Notes: generated by a model not told the origin, from the sequence alone. DNA of 64,000 bases from Brevibacterium siliguriense (GCF_900105315.1 NZ_LT629766.1:558001-622000), one strand, 5' to 3'. Positions 40,626 through 48,980 are shown, counted from the stretch's first letter. Numbers and translations: made by a program.

Positions 40626-41999
40626 ATGAGCAAGTTCGCACTCACCAATGCCAACACCGGCGAGGTCGAAGAGGAGTTCGCCTCCGTACCCGTCGATGAG
40701 ATTCCCGCCTACATCGATCGTGCCCATGAGGCACATCTGGCATGGAAGGAGACGCCGCTGCATGAGCGCGCGGCGATCCTGCGGAAATTCGCCGATCTCG
40801 TCGATGAGAACGCCGATGAGATGACCGACATCATCGGCCGTGAGATGGGCAAGATCAAGAAACAGGGGCTCGGCGAGGTCGACAAGGTCGCCCGCACCGC
40901 CCGCTGGATGGCCGACAACGCCGCCACTCATCTCTCCACGACCCACCTCGCCGCCGCCGGCGCCGCCAGCAGCTATGTCGAGCACCAGCCGCTGGGCGTG
41001 CTGCTGGGCATCATGCCGTGGAACTTCCCGTACAACCAGATCGCCCGCTTCGTGCTGCCCAACCTCATGGTCGGCAACACGATCATCATGAAGCAGGCAT
41101 CGATCTGCCCGAAGTCCTCGCAGTACTTCGAGGACCTCCTCACCGAGGCGGGACTGCCGAAGGGCGTGTACCAGAACATCTACCTCGATTCCTCCCACGC
41201 CGAGGAGGTCCTCAAGGACTTCCGCGTCAAGGGCTTCTCGCTCACCGGTTCCGAGGGTGCCGGTGCGTCGGTGGCCGCGATCGCCGCAAAGTACTACAAG
41301 CGCGCGGTCCTCGAGCTCGGCGGAAACGACCCTGCCGTCGTCCTCGATTCGAAGGACGTGGCGTCGGTGGCGCAGAAGCTCGTCGGGATCCGACTGGCGA
41401 ACGCCGGCCAGGTCTGCACCTCGCCGAAGCGCATGATCGTCGTCGATGAACTCTACGACGAATTCGTCGCCGAGGCAGTCAAGGCGGCCGAGGCCATGAA
41501 GATCTCCGACTTCGACGACCCCGATGTCGGCATGGGTCCCGTGTCCTCCGAGGGCGCCCGCGACGAGATCATCGAGGCGATCGAGAAGGGTGTGGCCGCG
41601 GGTGCGACCCTGCTCACCGGAGGCAAGAAGCTCGACCGTCCCGGTTGGTTCATGTCCCCGGCCGTGCTCACCGACATCGACCCGAAGTCGGACCTCGGCT
41701 GCAATGAGCTCTTCGGTCCGGCCGTAATGATCTACCGGGCCAAGGACGAAGAGGATGCTCTGCGTCTGGCCAATGACACCGAGTACGGACTCATGTCCTC
41801 GGTGTGGACCGATGACCTGGAGAAGGGCCAGGAATTCGGAAAGAAGATCAACGCCGGCATGACGCTGATCAACAGCCACATGGAGTCCGGACCGGAATAC
41901 CCCTTCGGCGGCATCAACCGCTCCGGCTACGGACGTGAGAACGCTCAGTGGGCGTTCCAGGCGTTCACCAACGAACACCTCATCCGCGTCCACGTCTGA
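40626..41999 (+). CDS. gabD: NAD(P)-dependent succinate-semialdehyde dehydrogenase
   Basis: Aldehyde dehydrogenase of 457 aa. It has MPWNFPYNQIARFVLPNLMVGN, cofactor motif SLTGSEGAGASVAA, Glu in VLELGGNDPAVV, catalytic Cys in NAGQVCTSPKRM and ELFGPAVMIYRAKDEEDA. The short form beginning FALTNANTGEVEEEF matches the GabD1-like succinate-semialdehyde dehydrogenases of actinobacteria. No transaminase gene is adjacent, so the in vivo aldehyde is inferred. AAAGGA precedes the ATG. It is followed 70 bp later by a 20-bp hairpin. Confidence 0.85.
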   Translation: MSKFALTNANTGEVEEEFASVPVDEIPAYIDRAHEAHLAWKETPLHERAAILRKFADLVDENADEMTDIIGREMGKIKKQGLGEVDKVARTARWMADNAATHLSTTHLAAAGAASSYVEHQPLGVLLGIMPWNFPYNQIARFVLPNLMVGNTIIMKQASICPKSSQYFEDLLTEAGLPKGVYQNIYLDSSHAEEVLKDFRVKGFSLTGSEGAGASVAAIAAKYYKRAVLELGGNDPAVVLDSKDVASVAQKLVGIRLANAGQVCTSPKRMIVVDELYDEFVAEAVKAAEAMKISDFDDPDVGMGPVSSEGARDEIIEAIEKGVAAGATLLTGGKKLDRPGWFMSPAVLTDIDPKSDLGCNELFGPAVMIYRAKDEEDALRLANDTEYGLMSSVWTDDLEKGQEFGKKINAGMTLINSHMESGPEYPFGGINRSGYGRENAQWAFQAFTNEHLIRVHV

Positions 42000-42069
42000 T
42001 CAGGTGTGAGACCTCAGGTTCACTCCTGAGATCGCCGGCACCGAGGTGACCGGACGGTGCCACGACAGA

Positions 42070-42114
42070 ACGAGCCCGCCAGGCAACGATCGTCTCGTTG
42101 CCTGGCGGGCTCGT
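42070..42114. terminator. 20-bp perfect hairpin terminator
   Basis: ACGAGCCCGCCAGGCAACGA and its exact complement flank a 5-nt loop, 71 bp after gabD and downstream of the minus-strand lipoprotein remnant. It probably acts in both directions. Confidence 0.7.
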
Positions 42115-42138
42115 CTACGTCTCGGTGGTTCGGTGTCG

Positions 42139-42437
42139 TCACTCGAGCGAGATATCGCCGTTTTCGGTAGTGAGCTCGCCGTCTGCCATCGTCCACGTCG
42201 CCTGGTCCGCGTCCCCAGTGAACCACCTCGTCACTTCAACAGAGTCGACGTCACCGGGGCGCAGGGCGATGTCACCCCGGAATCCATGACGATGCCCAGA
42301 TCATCGCCGCTGATCCGAAACGAGCGGCTCTCGGGATCGACTTCGTCGCGCGACGGTCCGCATGAGCTCAGCCCAAGAGCGCCGAGGACCCTCACGCTGG
42401 AGAAAGCAGACACCTTTGACCATCTCTGAACTTTCAT
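42139..42437 (-). pseudogene. Frameshifted DUF4097-like lipoprotein gene
   Basis: ATG 42437, preceded by GAGAGGAGAG, starts a product with a basic N-terminus, hydrophobic stretch and lipobox LGALGLSSC. It continues SRSFRISGDDLGIVMDSG and then, in a different phase, DIALRPGDVDSVEVTRWFTG and ADGELTTENGDISLE with a stop at 42139. Both parts read as one DUF4097-type extracytoplasmic beta-strand protein, so a base has been lost near 42270. The restored protein of about 100 aa is shorter than usual family members, suggesting 3' truncation too. Confidence 0.6.
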
Positions 42438-42487
42438 TCCAACTCTCCTCTCGCCACTTTTCCTGCCCCGCGGCGAACGGTTTTTCA

Positions 42488-42731
42488 GGTCGAACGCCAC
42501 CCCGCCGGCAGCTTCGACCCGGAACTCGTCGGCGAGGTCCTCGCCGTCGCGATGAAACAGCTGGCGGAGGAGGGGATGACCATGGTTGTCGTCACCCGTG
42601 AGATGGACTTCGCCAGCGAAGTCGCCGACCGGGTGCTGTTCATGGACGACAGCGTCATCGTCGAGGAAGAGCAGATCTTCAAGGCCTCGAAGTCGGATGG
42701 GACGAAATCCTTCCTCAACAAGGCGCTGTGA
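42488..42731 (+). pseudogene. C-terminal remnant of a GlnQ-type ABC ATPase
   Basis: The frame encodes [20 protein letters not shown] then [20 protein letters not shown] and [12 protein letters not shown], the D-loop to switch-region end of a polar-amino-acid ABC ATPase. The usual switch His (VVTHEM) is Arg here (VVTREM), and the Walker A and signature motifs are absent. No start codon is identifiable. It is a truncated, decayed gene. Confidence 0.65.
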
Positions 42732-42760
42732 GCACCTGACCGCTATGGTTCCTGCGGTCC

Positions 42761-43207
42761 TCAGCGCGCCGATTCGGCATAGAGGGCAGAGACGAGCGGG
42801 GCGAGCTCCGGCAAGTCCCGGGCCTCGTCAAGGGCCGTTTCGAGCACGCTGTCGTGGGTCGGATGCGCCTGGGCGAGCAGCGTCTCACCAGCCGGGGTGA
42901 GCTCGGTATAGATTCCGCGACGGTCGTCGGCGCAGAGCACTCTGGTCAGCAGCCCCCGGTCTTCCAGGCGCGTGACCAGACGCGTCGTCGCCGATGAGGA
43001 CAGAGCCGCGGCACGAGCGAGCTGCCGCATGCGCATATGCCACCCGTCCTGACGGCTGAGTGCGTCGAGGACAGTGAATTCGACAACGGAGAGTCCGTGC
43101 TCGCGCTGCAGGCTGCGCTCGAGCTCGACTTCGATGAGTCCGTGCAGAGCCGCGAGCGTACGCCAACCCCGGGCACGGACCTCGACCGCGTCATCCCTGA
43201 TTCCCAC
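42761..43207 (-). CDS. MarR-family regulator
   Basis: The 148-aa winged-helix protein begins MGIRDDAVEVRARGWRTLAA. It has LSVVEFTVLDALSRQ, the recognition region MRQLARAAALSSSATTRLVTRLEDRGLL and the wing DDRRGIYTELTPAG, typical of MarR proteins. Only the remnant of a divergent MFS gene is seen (43344). The inverted repeat CGCAAT-N7-ATTGCG at 43269-43287 is a candidate operator. Its original target pump may be lost. Confidence 0.88.
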   Translation of the reverse strand: MGIRDDAVEVRARGWRTLAALHGLIEVELERSLQREHGLSVVEFTVLDALSRQDGWHMRMRQLARAAALSSSATTRLVTRLEDRGLLTRVLCADDRRGIYTELTPAGETLLAQAHPTHDSVLETALDEARDLPELAPLVSALYAESAR

Positions 43208-43268
43208 TGGATCCTCCTCAGCAATCCGTTCTCCCGATCATACATCACTAGCGCAGATATGCCGCGTG

Positions 43269-43287
43269 CGCAATTATGTCTATTGCG
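43269..43287. promoter_or_regulatory. Candidate MarR operator
   Basis: CGCAAT and ATTGCG form a 6+7+6 inverted repeat in the 136-bp space between the marR start and the plus-strand MFS remnant. Confidence 0.4.
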
Positions 43288-43343
43288 TCTGCGACTACTG
43301 CAGGAGAGTTATATTGCATACGCTTCGAAAGGTGCACTCCCTT

Positions 43344-43436
43344 ATGCCTCTCGCACTGCTCGCCCTCAACTACGAGATGATGATCGGTCGCAGATTGAGG
43401 CCTCTCGCAAGGCCGATCTGCAGACGCCCGGCTGAT
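43344..43436 (+). pseudogene. Remnant of an MFS gene (start plus possible end)
   Basis: GAAAGG precedes ATG 43344, which begins MPLALLAL, the usual first residues of AraJ-type MFS pumps. The similarity then stops. A second phase ends with DDDRSQIEASRKADLQTPG and TGA at 43434, which could be the polar C-terminus of the same pump. A large internal deletion of a MarR-controlled pump would explain both. Confidence 0.35.
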
Positions 43437-43438
43437 CC

Positions 43439-44122
43439 TCAGCCGAGGCCGGGTCCGACGCGGATCGCGTCGGCGGCGTCGAGGGCGAGTTCGATGCTCT
43501 CGTCGCCGATGCTGACCGCAATCGCCGAGGCGGCCGAGCTGATCGATTTCACCTGCAGCTTCGTGCCGATGACGATTCCGCGGTCGGTGAGGTAACGCAG
43601 CAGCTCAGGCGACCGGTCGGAGACGCGCACGACCTCGACCTCGATCCCCGGAGCGGTCTCCTGCAGCCGCCTGCTCGGGAAGTCGGCGGTGTGACCATCG
43701 GCATCGGGGATCGGATCTCCGTGCGGGTCCCGCTGCGGGCTTCCCAATGCGGCGTTCATCCGTTCGAGCACGAGATCGGAGACGGCATGTTCGAGCCGGT
43801 CCGCCTCGTCGTGGACCTGATCCCAGGTCAGGCCCAGGGCCTCGACGAGGTAGGACTCGACGATGCGGTGGCGCCTGACGATCTCGACGGCGATCTGCCG
43901 ACCAACGTCGGTCAGCACGATCTGCCCATAGGGTTCGTAGTCGATATAGCCGTCGCGGGCGAGCTTCTTGAGATTCGCTGAAACAGTGGAGGCGGTGACT
44001 CCCAGCCGCTCAGCCATCTCCGTGGTGGCGGGGCGACCGCCGGGCCATTCGTAGGCCTTCCAGATGAGGGTGACGTAGTCCTCGACCATGCGAGTGACAG
44101 CGGGGCGCGGCATGAATGTCAT
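43439..44122 (-). CDS. DtxR/MntR-family metal-dependent regulator
   Basis: The 227-aa protein has the DtxR layout: a winged helix (about residues 10-65, MVEDYVTLIWKAYEWP, EMAERLGVTASTVSANLKKL), a metal-binding and dimerisation domain (about 70-140, VRRHRIVESYLVEALGLTWD, HDEADRLEHAVSDLV) and an SH3-like/FeoA domain at the C-terminus. His and Glu residues in HRIVE and EADRLEH are the expected metal ligands. It begins 1 bp after the stop of the exchanger gene, so both are one operon. Mn or Fe sensing cannot be told from sequence alone. Confidence 0.9.
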   Translation of the reverse strand: MTFMPRPAVTRMVEDYVTLIWKAYEWPGGRPATTEMAERLGVTASTVSANLKKLARDGYIDYEPYGQIVLTDVGRQIAVEIVRRHRIVESYLVEALGLTWDQVHDEADRLEHAVSDLVLERMNAALGSPQRDPHGDPIPDADGHTADFPSRRLQETAPGIEVEVVRVSDRSPELLRYLTDRGIVIGTKLQVKSISSAASAIAVSIGDESIELALDAADAIRVGPGLG

Positions 44123-44123
44123 T

Positions 44124-45431
44124 CTACGCGCGGGTACCGGCCGAATTCGGATCAGAGGACATCATGACTGTCGATTCGCGGTCAGGTTCGGCCGCCTCGG
44201 CGGGGTCCTGCTCATCGGAATTGGTCTGGGGCCTGCGGAACGGAGCCGCAAGTGTGGGGAGGATGTCCTTCCGGTGGAGGATGAGGAAGACGACCGCCAG
44301 CACCGCTTGGATCGCGGAGAGGATGTAGCGTCCGAAGGTGTCCGTGACGAAGAACTGCAGACCGAAGAGCGCGGCGAGACCCAGCGCGGGCGCCCAGTGG
44401 AATCGCAGGGCCAGGATGATGGCGACGCCGAGGATGGTCTGCGTGGCCGTGAGCGTGAACTCCTCGATCTGTCGCCCATCCAGAGGCAGCCCGAGGCCGC
44501 CGCCACCGGCGAAGTGGGCGATCGGCAGCGAACCGACGAGCAGGCTCCATTGATTGACCTTCGAGGCGATGAGCGTGCCGATGGCGGCCCCGCCCATGCC
44601 GCGCAGGGCGAACATCGCGGCGATGATGAACTCGGGTGCCTCCGAGGCCAGCGGGGCCAGCCACTGGACGAGGAAATAGCTGTCGATGCCCAATGCTGAG
44701 CCCGAGGCCACGAGCGCCTCGGCGAACGGTTCGGCCGAGGTGAGGATGATCGCTGCCGAGACGACGAACATCGTCACCACCGTGACACGACGAGCCGTCT
44801 GCGGCATGACGACGATGAGTGCCGCGGCGCCGACGAACTCCTCGTCGTCATCGCCCGCGGCCTGCCCTGCCCTCCAGAGGTAGGCGGCGAAGATGAGCAC
44901 AAGGGCCGAGCCGAACCAGATGGGGATGCTGCCAAGCAGCGGAATGGCGAAGGCGATCACACCGAGGATGACGAGGAAGCCGATGTCCATTCGGCTGCCC
45001 GGGTCGATGCGCAGGGAATGCGGGGCGGGCGACTTCGTCCGTTCGGCCATGCGGCGGGCGACGAGGAGGGCGATGATGACGACGAGCGGCCACCCGAATC
45101 CGAGCAGCAGTCGGTTCGATCCGGTCACGTTCGCCGCCGCAAAGTGCAGGTAGTCGGGATCGGATCCGGAGCGGAACGCATAGTAGAGGTCCACAGCGTA
45201 CTCGGGGAGGACTGCGATGAGGGCGAGCAGGGCGATCGCGAGAGCGCCCGAGATATCCTTCTGTGCCGCCTCGGCTGCCCAGGCCAGCAGAAAAGCGGCC
45301 GCGACGATGGCGGCACCGAACGCAAGGAGCTCGAGAACCGGGGCGAGTTCGACACCGGTGGCTCGGAGCACCACGGCGGGTGCGGCGATGATGAGGCAGA
45401 GCGCGATGCGGCGAAGAAGTGCTGTGGGCAT
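44124..45431 (-). CDS. Sodium/calcium (cation/proton) exchanger-type membrane protein
   Basis: The 435-aa protein has ten to twelve hydrophobic segments and two inverted alpha-repeat motifs, ALIAVLPEYAVDLYY (about residues 68-82) and APLASEAPEFIIAAMFA in the second half. Both contain the acidic residue that binds cation in CaCA-family exchangers. A basic/acidic cytoplasmic tail ends the protein. Coupling to a DtxR-type regulator 1 bp downstream suggests that the transported ion is a divalent metal related to that sensor. Confidence 0.82.
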   Translation of the reverse strand: MPTALLRRIALCLIIAAPAVVLRATGVELAPVLELLAFGAAIVAAAFLLAWAAEAAQKDISGALAIALLALIAVLPEYAVDLYYAFRSGSDPDYLHFAAANVTGSNRLLLGFGWPLVVIIALLVARRMAERTKSPAPHSLRIDPGSRMDIGFLVILGVIAFAIPLLGSIPIWFGSALVLIFAAYLWRAGQAAGDDDEEFVGAAALIVVMPQTARRVTVVTMFVVSAAIILTSAEPFAEALVASGSALGIDSYFLVQWLAPLASEAPEFIIAAMFALRGMGGAAIGTLIASKVNQWSLLVGSLPIAHFAGGGGLGLPLDGRQIEEFTLTATQTILGVAIILALRFHWAPALGLAALFGLQFFVTDTFGRYILSAIQAVLAVVFLILHRKDILPTLAAPFRRPQTNSDEQDPAEAAEPDRESTVMMSSDPNSAGTRA

Positions 45432-45589
45432 GCTTCAAGACTTCCCGCCGTGAATCGGGTGTGTCTACGCACATCTGAGACTTAGACGTCTCCAACAATT
45501 GCGGCGGGTCCCGGGATCCGCTTGTCTCCGCGGATCGCACGGCCAGCCGGGATGGGGACCTGTGCCTCAGATCACCGGTGCTCGGACAG

Positions 45590-46060
45590 TGCTGCGGCGA
45601 GGTATGTCGGCGGGGGTGCCGGTCGAGACGCAGGTAGCCGAGTCCGACGTCGATGAGTGCGGTCAGGGAGCGCATCGCGCAGCTGGTGGCCGTGCCAGGC
45701 CTTCGGCCAGGAGTCGATCGCGCGCTCCCGGATCGTCAGCGTCGGATCCGGGACCGTCTTACCTCGTAGACGCGGCCGATTCCATGGCATTCGGGCAGGC
45801 GCCTTCGACGGTGTTCGTCGAGAACTCCTCAGCCAGCAGCATCGGCTGATCGTCGGGATAGTGCCCCGCGCGGGAGAAGAGCATGCGCACGAGGCTGGAC
45901 ACCGTCGTGATGCCGCCGACGCTCGAACGGGCGCTGCGACCGCCGCGCTGCTGCAGGGTGACGGGCGGCGGCGTCCCGGGATCGATTCGACGTCCGGGAC
46001 CCCGGCCTGATCGATCAGCCTGCGGGCGTAGGGAGCGACGGATTCGAGGCAGTTGAGCGC
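45590..46060 (-). pseudogene. Remnant of a UvrA-like ABC ATPase gene
   Basis: Several minus-strand phases give pieces of a UvrA-like protein in the right order: CLESVAPYARRLIDQAGVPD, then RSARSSVGGITTVSSLVRML with FSRAGHYPDDQP, then AEEFSTNTVEGACP and CHGIGRVYEV-like residues, then VPDPTLTIRERAIDSWPKAW, and LTALIDVGLGYLRLDR. At least three phase changes and the absence of both Walker A regions and the C-terminal half show a decayed gene. UvrA-like proteins of this kind occur in drug-resistance loci. Confidence 0.7.
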
Positions 46061-46061
46061 A

Positions 46062-46098
46062 GAACCCCTCGCCCCGAGGGTTTCGGAACGAGGGGTTC
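46062..46098 (-). terminator. Terminator of the DHA2 efflux gene
   Basis: GAACCCCTCG and CGAGGGGTTC form a 10-bp perfect stem 37 bp downstream of the minus-strand MFS stop codon. Confidence 0.6.
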
Positions 46099-46134
46099 GG
46101 TGCGGATCATTCGGCCGCTGTCAGGGGCCGACGA

Positions 46135-47649
46135 TCATTCGGCGGGGCTGGCATCGGAAGGTTCGACCACCTCGGCGGGATACTCTTCCTGGTCTTCCGG
46201 CTTGCGGATGAAGAATGCGAGGACGATAGGGACGATCGCGATGACCGTCGCCAGCAGGAACGCGGCGTGACCTCCGGGGGCGCCCGCCTCGGGGACGGAC
46301 TTGCCCTCAGCCTGGCCCGAGTGCAGGGCCGCGGAGTAGATCGAGATGAGCAGCGCGGTGCCGGCGGCCCCCGCAACCTGCTGCAGGGTGTTCAGCGCAG
46401 CCGATCCATGCGAGTACAGGTGGCGCTCCAGCGATCCCAGTGAGGCCGAGAACAGCGGAGTGAACGATGCGGCCAGACCCAGCGACATGACGATCTGAAC
46501 GATGATGAGCAGCCAGATCGGCGTTCCCACACCGGCCGTCGAATACGCGAACATCGACACGGCGATCATGATGGTGCCGGGCACGAGCAGCGTCTTCGGA
46601 CCCCTGGCGTCGTAGATCCGACCCATCACGGGTCCGAGCAGACCCATGATCACCGACCCCGGTAGGAGGACCAGGCCAGACTGGGTGGCGCCGAGGCCGA
46701 CGACGCTCTGCAGGTACAACGGAAGCAGGGAGAAGGTGCCGAACATCGACAGTGCGACGACGGCCATGATGATGACCGAGAAGACGTAGTTGCGCGAATT
46801 GAACACACGCAGGTCGAGCAGGGCTCGATCGTCCTTCTGCAGGACGAGCTGGCGCCAGACGAAGAGGGCGAGGAAGACCACTCCGCCGCCGATCGTCGCC
46901 CACGCCAGTCCGGTCGTGGACCCGCCGCCGGCCTCACCGCCGTGGCCGCCCCCGAACTGGCTGAGGCCGTAGACGATGCCGCCGAAGGCGAACACGGACA
47001 GGATGATGGAGACGACGTCGATCGGGGCGTGAGTCGACTCGCCGAGGTTGGTCATCCATTTCGCGCCGAGTGACAGGGCGATGAGCGCGATGGGCAGGAT
47101 GATTCCGAAGAGCCAGCGCCAGCCCAGCGAATCGAGCACGATGCCCGACATCGTCGGTCCGATGGCCGGGGCCAGCGAGATGACGAGGCCGACTCGACCC
47201 ATCATCCGGCCGCGCGAGTGCGGCGGGACCACGTTCATCATCGTCGTCATCAGCAGGGGCATCATGATGCCGGTGCCTGCGGCCTGGACGATCCGTCCAA
47301 CGAGGAGGAGCAGGAATCCCTGAGAGACCAAGCAGATGAGCGTGCCCGCAGAAAAGAGCATCATCGCGGCCAGGAAGATCTGACGCGTGGTGAATCGCTG
47401 GAGGAGGAAGCCGGTTGTCGGAATGACGACGGCCATGGTGAGCATGAAAGCACTGGTCAGCCACTGGCCGAGCTCCGGAGGGATGCCGAGGGCCTTGTTG
47501 AGTTCGGGAATGGCGATGGCCATCGTCGTCTCATTGAGAATCGCCACGAAGGCGGCCACCAACAGCAGCCAGATGACCCTCATTCCTGCGGGGTCGATGG
47601 TCTCGGGCTGATGAGTCTGCGCGTGTGCGGGTGAGCTGTCGCTGGACAA
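46135..47649 (-). CDS. DHA2-family (EmrB/QacA) multidrug MFS transporter
   Basis: The 504-aa membrane protein has about fourteen hydrophobic segments. Family motifs are LNETTMAIAIPELNKALG (motif D1-like), GRIVQAAGTGIMMPLLM, SRGRMMGRVGLVISLAPAIGPTMSGIVL (motif C, antiporter signature) and PGSVIMGLLGPVMGRIYDARG. It probably exports drugs by proton antiport; the substrate is unknown. It is monocistronic with its own terminator. Confidence 0.9.
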   Translation of the reverse strand: MSSDSSPAHAQTHQPETIDPAGMRVIWLLLVAAFVAILNETTMAIAIPELNKALGIPPELGQWLTSAFMLTMAVVIPTTGFLLQRFTTRQIFLAAMMLFSAGTLICLVSQGFLLLLVGRIVQAAGTGIMMPLLMTTMMNVVPPHSRGRMMGRVGLVISLAPAIGPTMSGIVLDSLGWRWLFGIILPIALIALSLGAKWMTNLGESTHAPIDVVSIILSVFAFGGIVYGLSQFGGGHGGEAGGGSTTGLAWATIGGGVVFLALFVWRQLVLQKDDRALLDLRVFNSRNYVFSVIIMAVVALSMFGTFSLLPLYLQSVVGLGATQSGLVLLPGSVIMGLLGPVMGRIYDARGPKTLLVPGTIMIAVSMFAYSTAGVGTPIWLLIIVQIVMSLGLAASFTPLFSASLGSLERHLYSHGSAALNTLQQVAGAAGTALLISIYSAALHSGQAEGKSVPEAGAPGGHAAFLLATVIAIVPIVLAFFIRKPEDQEEYPAEVVEPSDASPAE

Positions 47650-48030
47650 AACGGTGCTCCGTTCGGATGTGTCTATAGGGCCCTGGGTGTGGGCGGAGGC
47701 CGCACGCAGATGCCGAGTCGACGCGCAGACGAATCTCTTAACAGCAACTCAGACTAACGTATTCCCGATTCCCGCCGACAGTGGGGAGAACCCGAAATCA
47801 CAGCGATCTTCGTCACTGCGGCGTGATCTCGTCAGCACGTGTCGACGCGGTAACCATGGTCGCCGGCGGCGACGAGATAGCGGTCGCCGCACAGTTCATT
47901 CTCTCTTCGATTCGACGTATCTGATGTTCATTCCGGCGCCGATAGCGTCGGCGGAGGAGACGGTTCGCCCCAGTGGCGACTCGTCTTTCGGAAAGTCAGC
48001 AGAAGTCACACAGTCAAGCGGAACGAACGG
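47650..48030. other. Intergenic region between divergent DHA2 and CHAP genes
   Basis: This 381-bp stretch must hold both promoters, but no clear -35/-10 pair stands out. A minus-strand frame ending at 47832 reads CGDRYLVAAGDHGYRVDTC and might be the tail of a lost gene; no family is recognised. Nothing else is seen. Confidence 0.3.
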
Positions 48031-48564
48031 ATGAGAATGACTCTGAAGAACGTCACCACGAAGACCATGACAGCTGCGATGATCGCCGGAGCCGCTGTGC
48101 TTGGTTCCAATTCGATCGCCTCGGCCGCAGAATCCGGCGTCGCCTCGGCGAGCCCGGAAGCGGAGAAGAAGTTCTCGAGCATCGCGGACTACCTCAAGCA
48201 CTGCGAGGACCAGTCTCTGGCGAACTCACAGGGCGGGTACCAGGGAGAGTGCGTCAGCCTCATCTCCCGAGCCCTCGAAGAAGTCCACGGCGTCGACCAC
48301 GGAGCATGGGGCAACGACGTCGACTATCAGCAAGGCGGCTCCGGCGGGGACAAGATGAAGGCAAACGGCTTCACTTGGCACACCGACCAGAAGTTCGCGA
48401 ACGGTGACATCCTCATCTGGGGCGATGGAAACGACACCTCCGCCTACGGCCATATCGGCATCTACTACGAAAGCCAGGTGTGGCACCAGAACTTCAACGG
48501 CGACCGCACACTGCACACCTACGACGGCCTCATCGACGGCTGCCTCGGGTATTGGCGAGCCTGA
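48031..48564 (+). CDS. Secreted CHAP-domain protein, putative cell-wall amidase/peptidase
   Basis: The 177-aa precursor has a Sec signal peptide (basic start, hydrophobic TMTAAMIAGAAVLG, cleavage likely after ASAAE or IASA, about residues 32-34). The mature protein is a CHAP domain with the catalytic Cys in YQGECVSLISRAL, His in AYGHIGIYY and FANGDILIWGDG. Such enzymes cut peptidoglycan peptide bonds; the form resembles phage-lysin-like CHAP modules, with no separate wall-binding domain. An alternative start is ATG 48037. A strong terminator follows. Confidence 0.82.
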   Translation: MRMTLKNVTTKTMTAAMIAGAAVLGSNSIASAAESGVASASPEAEKKFSSIADYLKHCEDQSLANSQGGYQGECVSLISRALEEVHGVDHGAWGNDVDYQQGGSGGDKMKANGFTWHTDQKFANGDILIWGDGNDTSAYGHIGIYYESQVWHQNFNGDRTLHTYDGLIDGCLGYWRA

Positions 48565-48597
48565 CGAGAGCTCGGCCTTGAGGGGTCCGGGGCAACG

Positions 48598-48634
48598 ACG
48601 AAGGCTCCGAACCATCACGGTTCGGAGCCTTCGT
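48598..48634 (+). terminator. Terminator after the CHAP gene
   Basis: ACGAAGGCTCCGAACC and its complement form a 16-bp perfect stem with a 5-nt loop, followed by TCTACG. It begins 33 bp after the stop codon. Confidence 0.75.
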
Positions 48635-48664
48635 TCTACGAGTGCTGTCTCAAAACTACTCGAG

Positions 48665-48737
48665 TGGAGGTAAGGGGACTCGAACCCCTAACCCTCTGCT
48701 TGCAAAGCAGATGCGCTACCAATTGCGCCATACCCCG
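48665..48737 (-). tRNA. tRNA-Ala (anticodon TGC)
   Basis: The minus strand folds as a 73-nt tRNA with anticodon stem TCTGC/GCAGA and loop TTTGCAA (anticodon TGC). The alanine identity pair G3-U70 is present. The first pair is C1-C72, a mismatch, while GGGGTA/TACCTC makes the rest of the acceptor stem. It lies between DLW-39 and the CHAP gene in the conserved tRNA-Ile/tRNA-Ala block near gyrA. Confidence 0.93.
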
Positions 48738-48752
48738 AACGGGTTCACACCC

Positions 48753-48869
48753 TCACACCGAGTCGGTGTGTTCGGACCATTCGGCTTGGGCACTCTGGTT
48801 CTGGTGCCGCCACCCGAAGAACACTCCCAGTCCCACTAGCGTGAGACCGCTGAGAATCCATCTTCTCAT
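48753..48869 (-). CDS. DLW-39 family small protein
   Basis: A 38-aa protein, starting MRRWILSGLTLVGLGVFFGW, lies between tRNA-Ile and tRNA-Ala. It has a basic start, one membrane helix and a C-terminal part QAEWSEHTDSV corresponding to the DLW..ATD end of DLW-39 proteins, although the DLW itself reads AEW. Perfect GAGGAGG lies before the ATG. The family is conserved at exactly this place in actinobacteria; function unknown. Confidence 0.8.
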   Translation of the reverse strand: MRRWILSGLTLVGLGVFFGWRHQNQSAQAEWSEHTDSV

Positions 48870-48906
48870 GATCCTCCTCGAAAGGAAATCCTGTTGTGAC
48901 AGGACG

Positions 48907-48980
48907 TGGGCCTACCTGGACTTGAACCAGGGACCTCTTCGTTATCAGCGAAGCGCTCTAACCGCCTGAGCTATAGGCCC
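48907..48980 (-). tRNA. tRNA-Ile (anticodon GAT)
   Basis: The 74-nt minus-strand tRNA has acceptor GGGCCTA/TAGGCCC, anticodon stem CTTCG/CGAAG with loop CTGATAA (anticodon GAT) and T-arm GGTTCAAGTCC. No CCA is encoded. It is downstream of gyrA and the DUF3566 gene, as in many actinobacteria. Confidence 0.95.

Noticed and set aside
45619..45675. Start of a separate 275-codon minus-strand gene (44848-45675)
   Set aside because: Only its first residues look real, and they belong to the UvrA-like remnant; the rest is antisense-phase reading of the exchanger gene.
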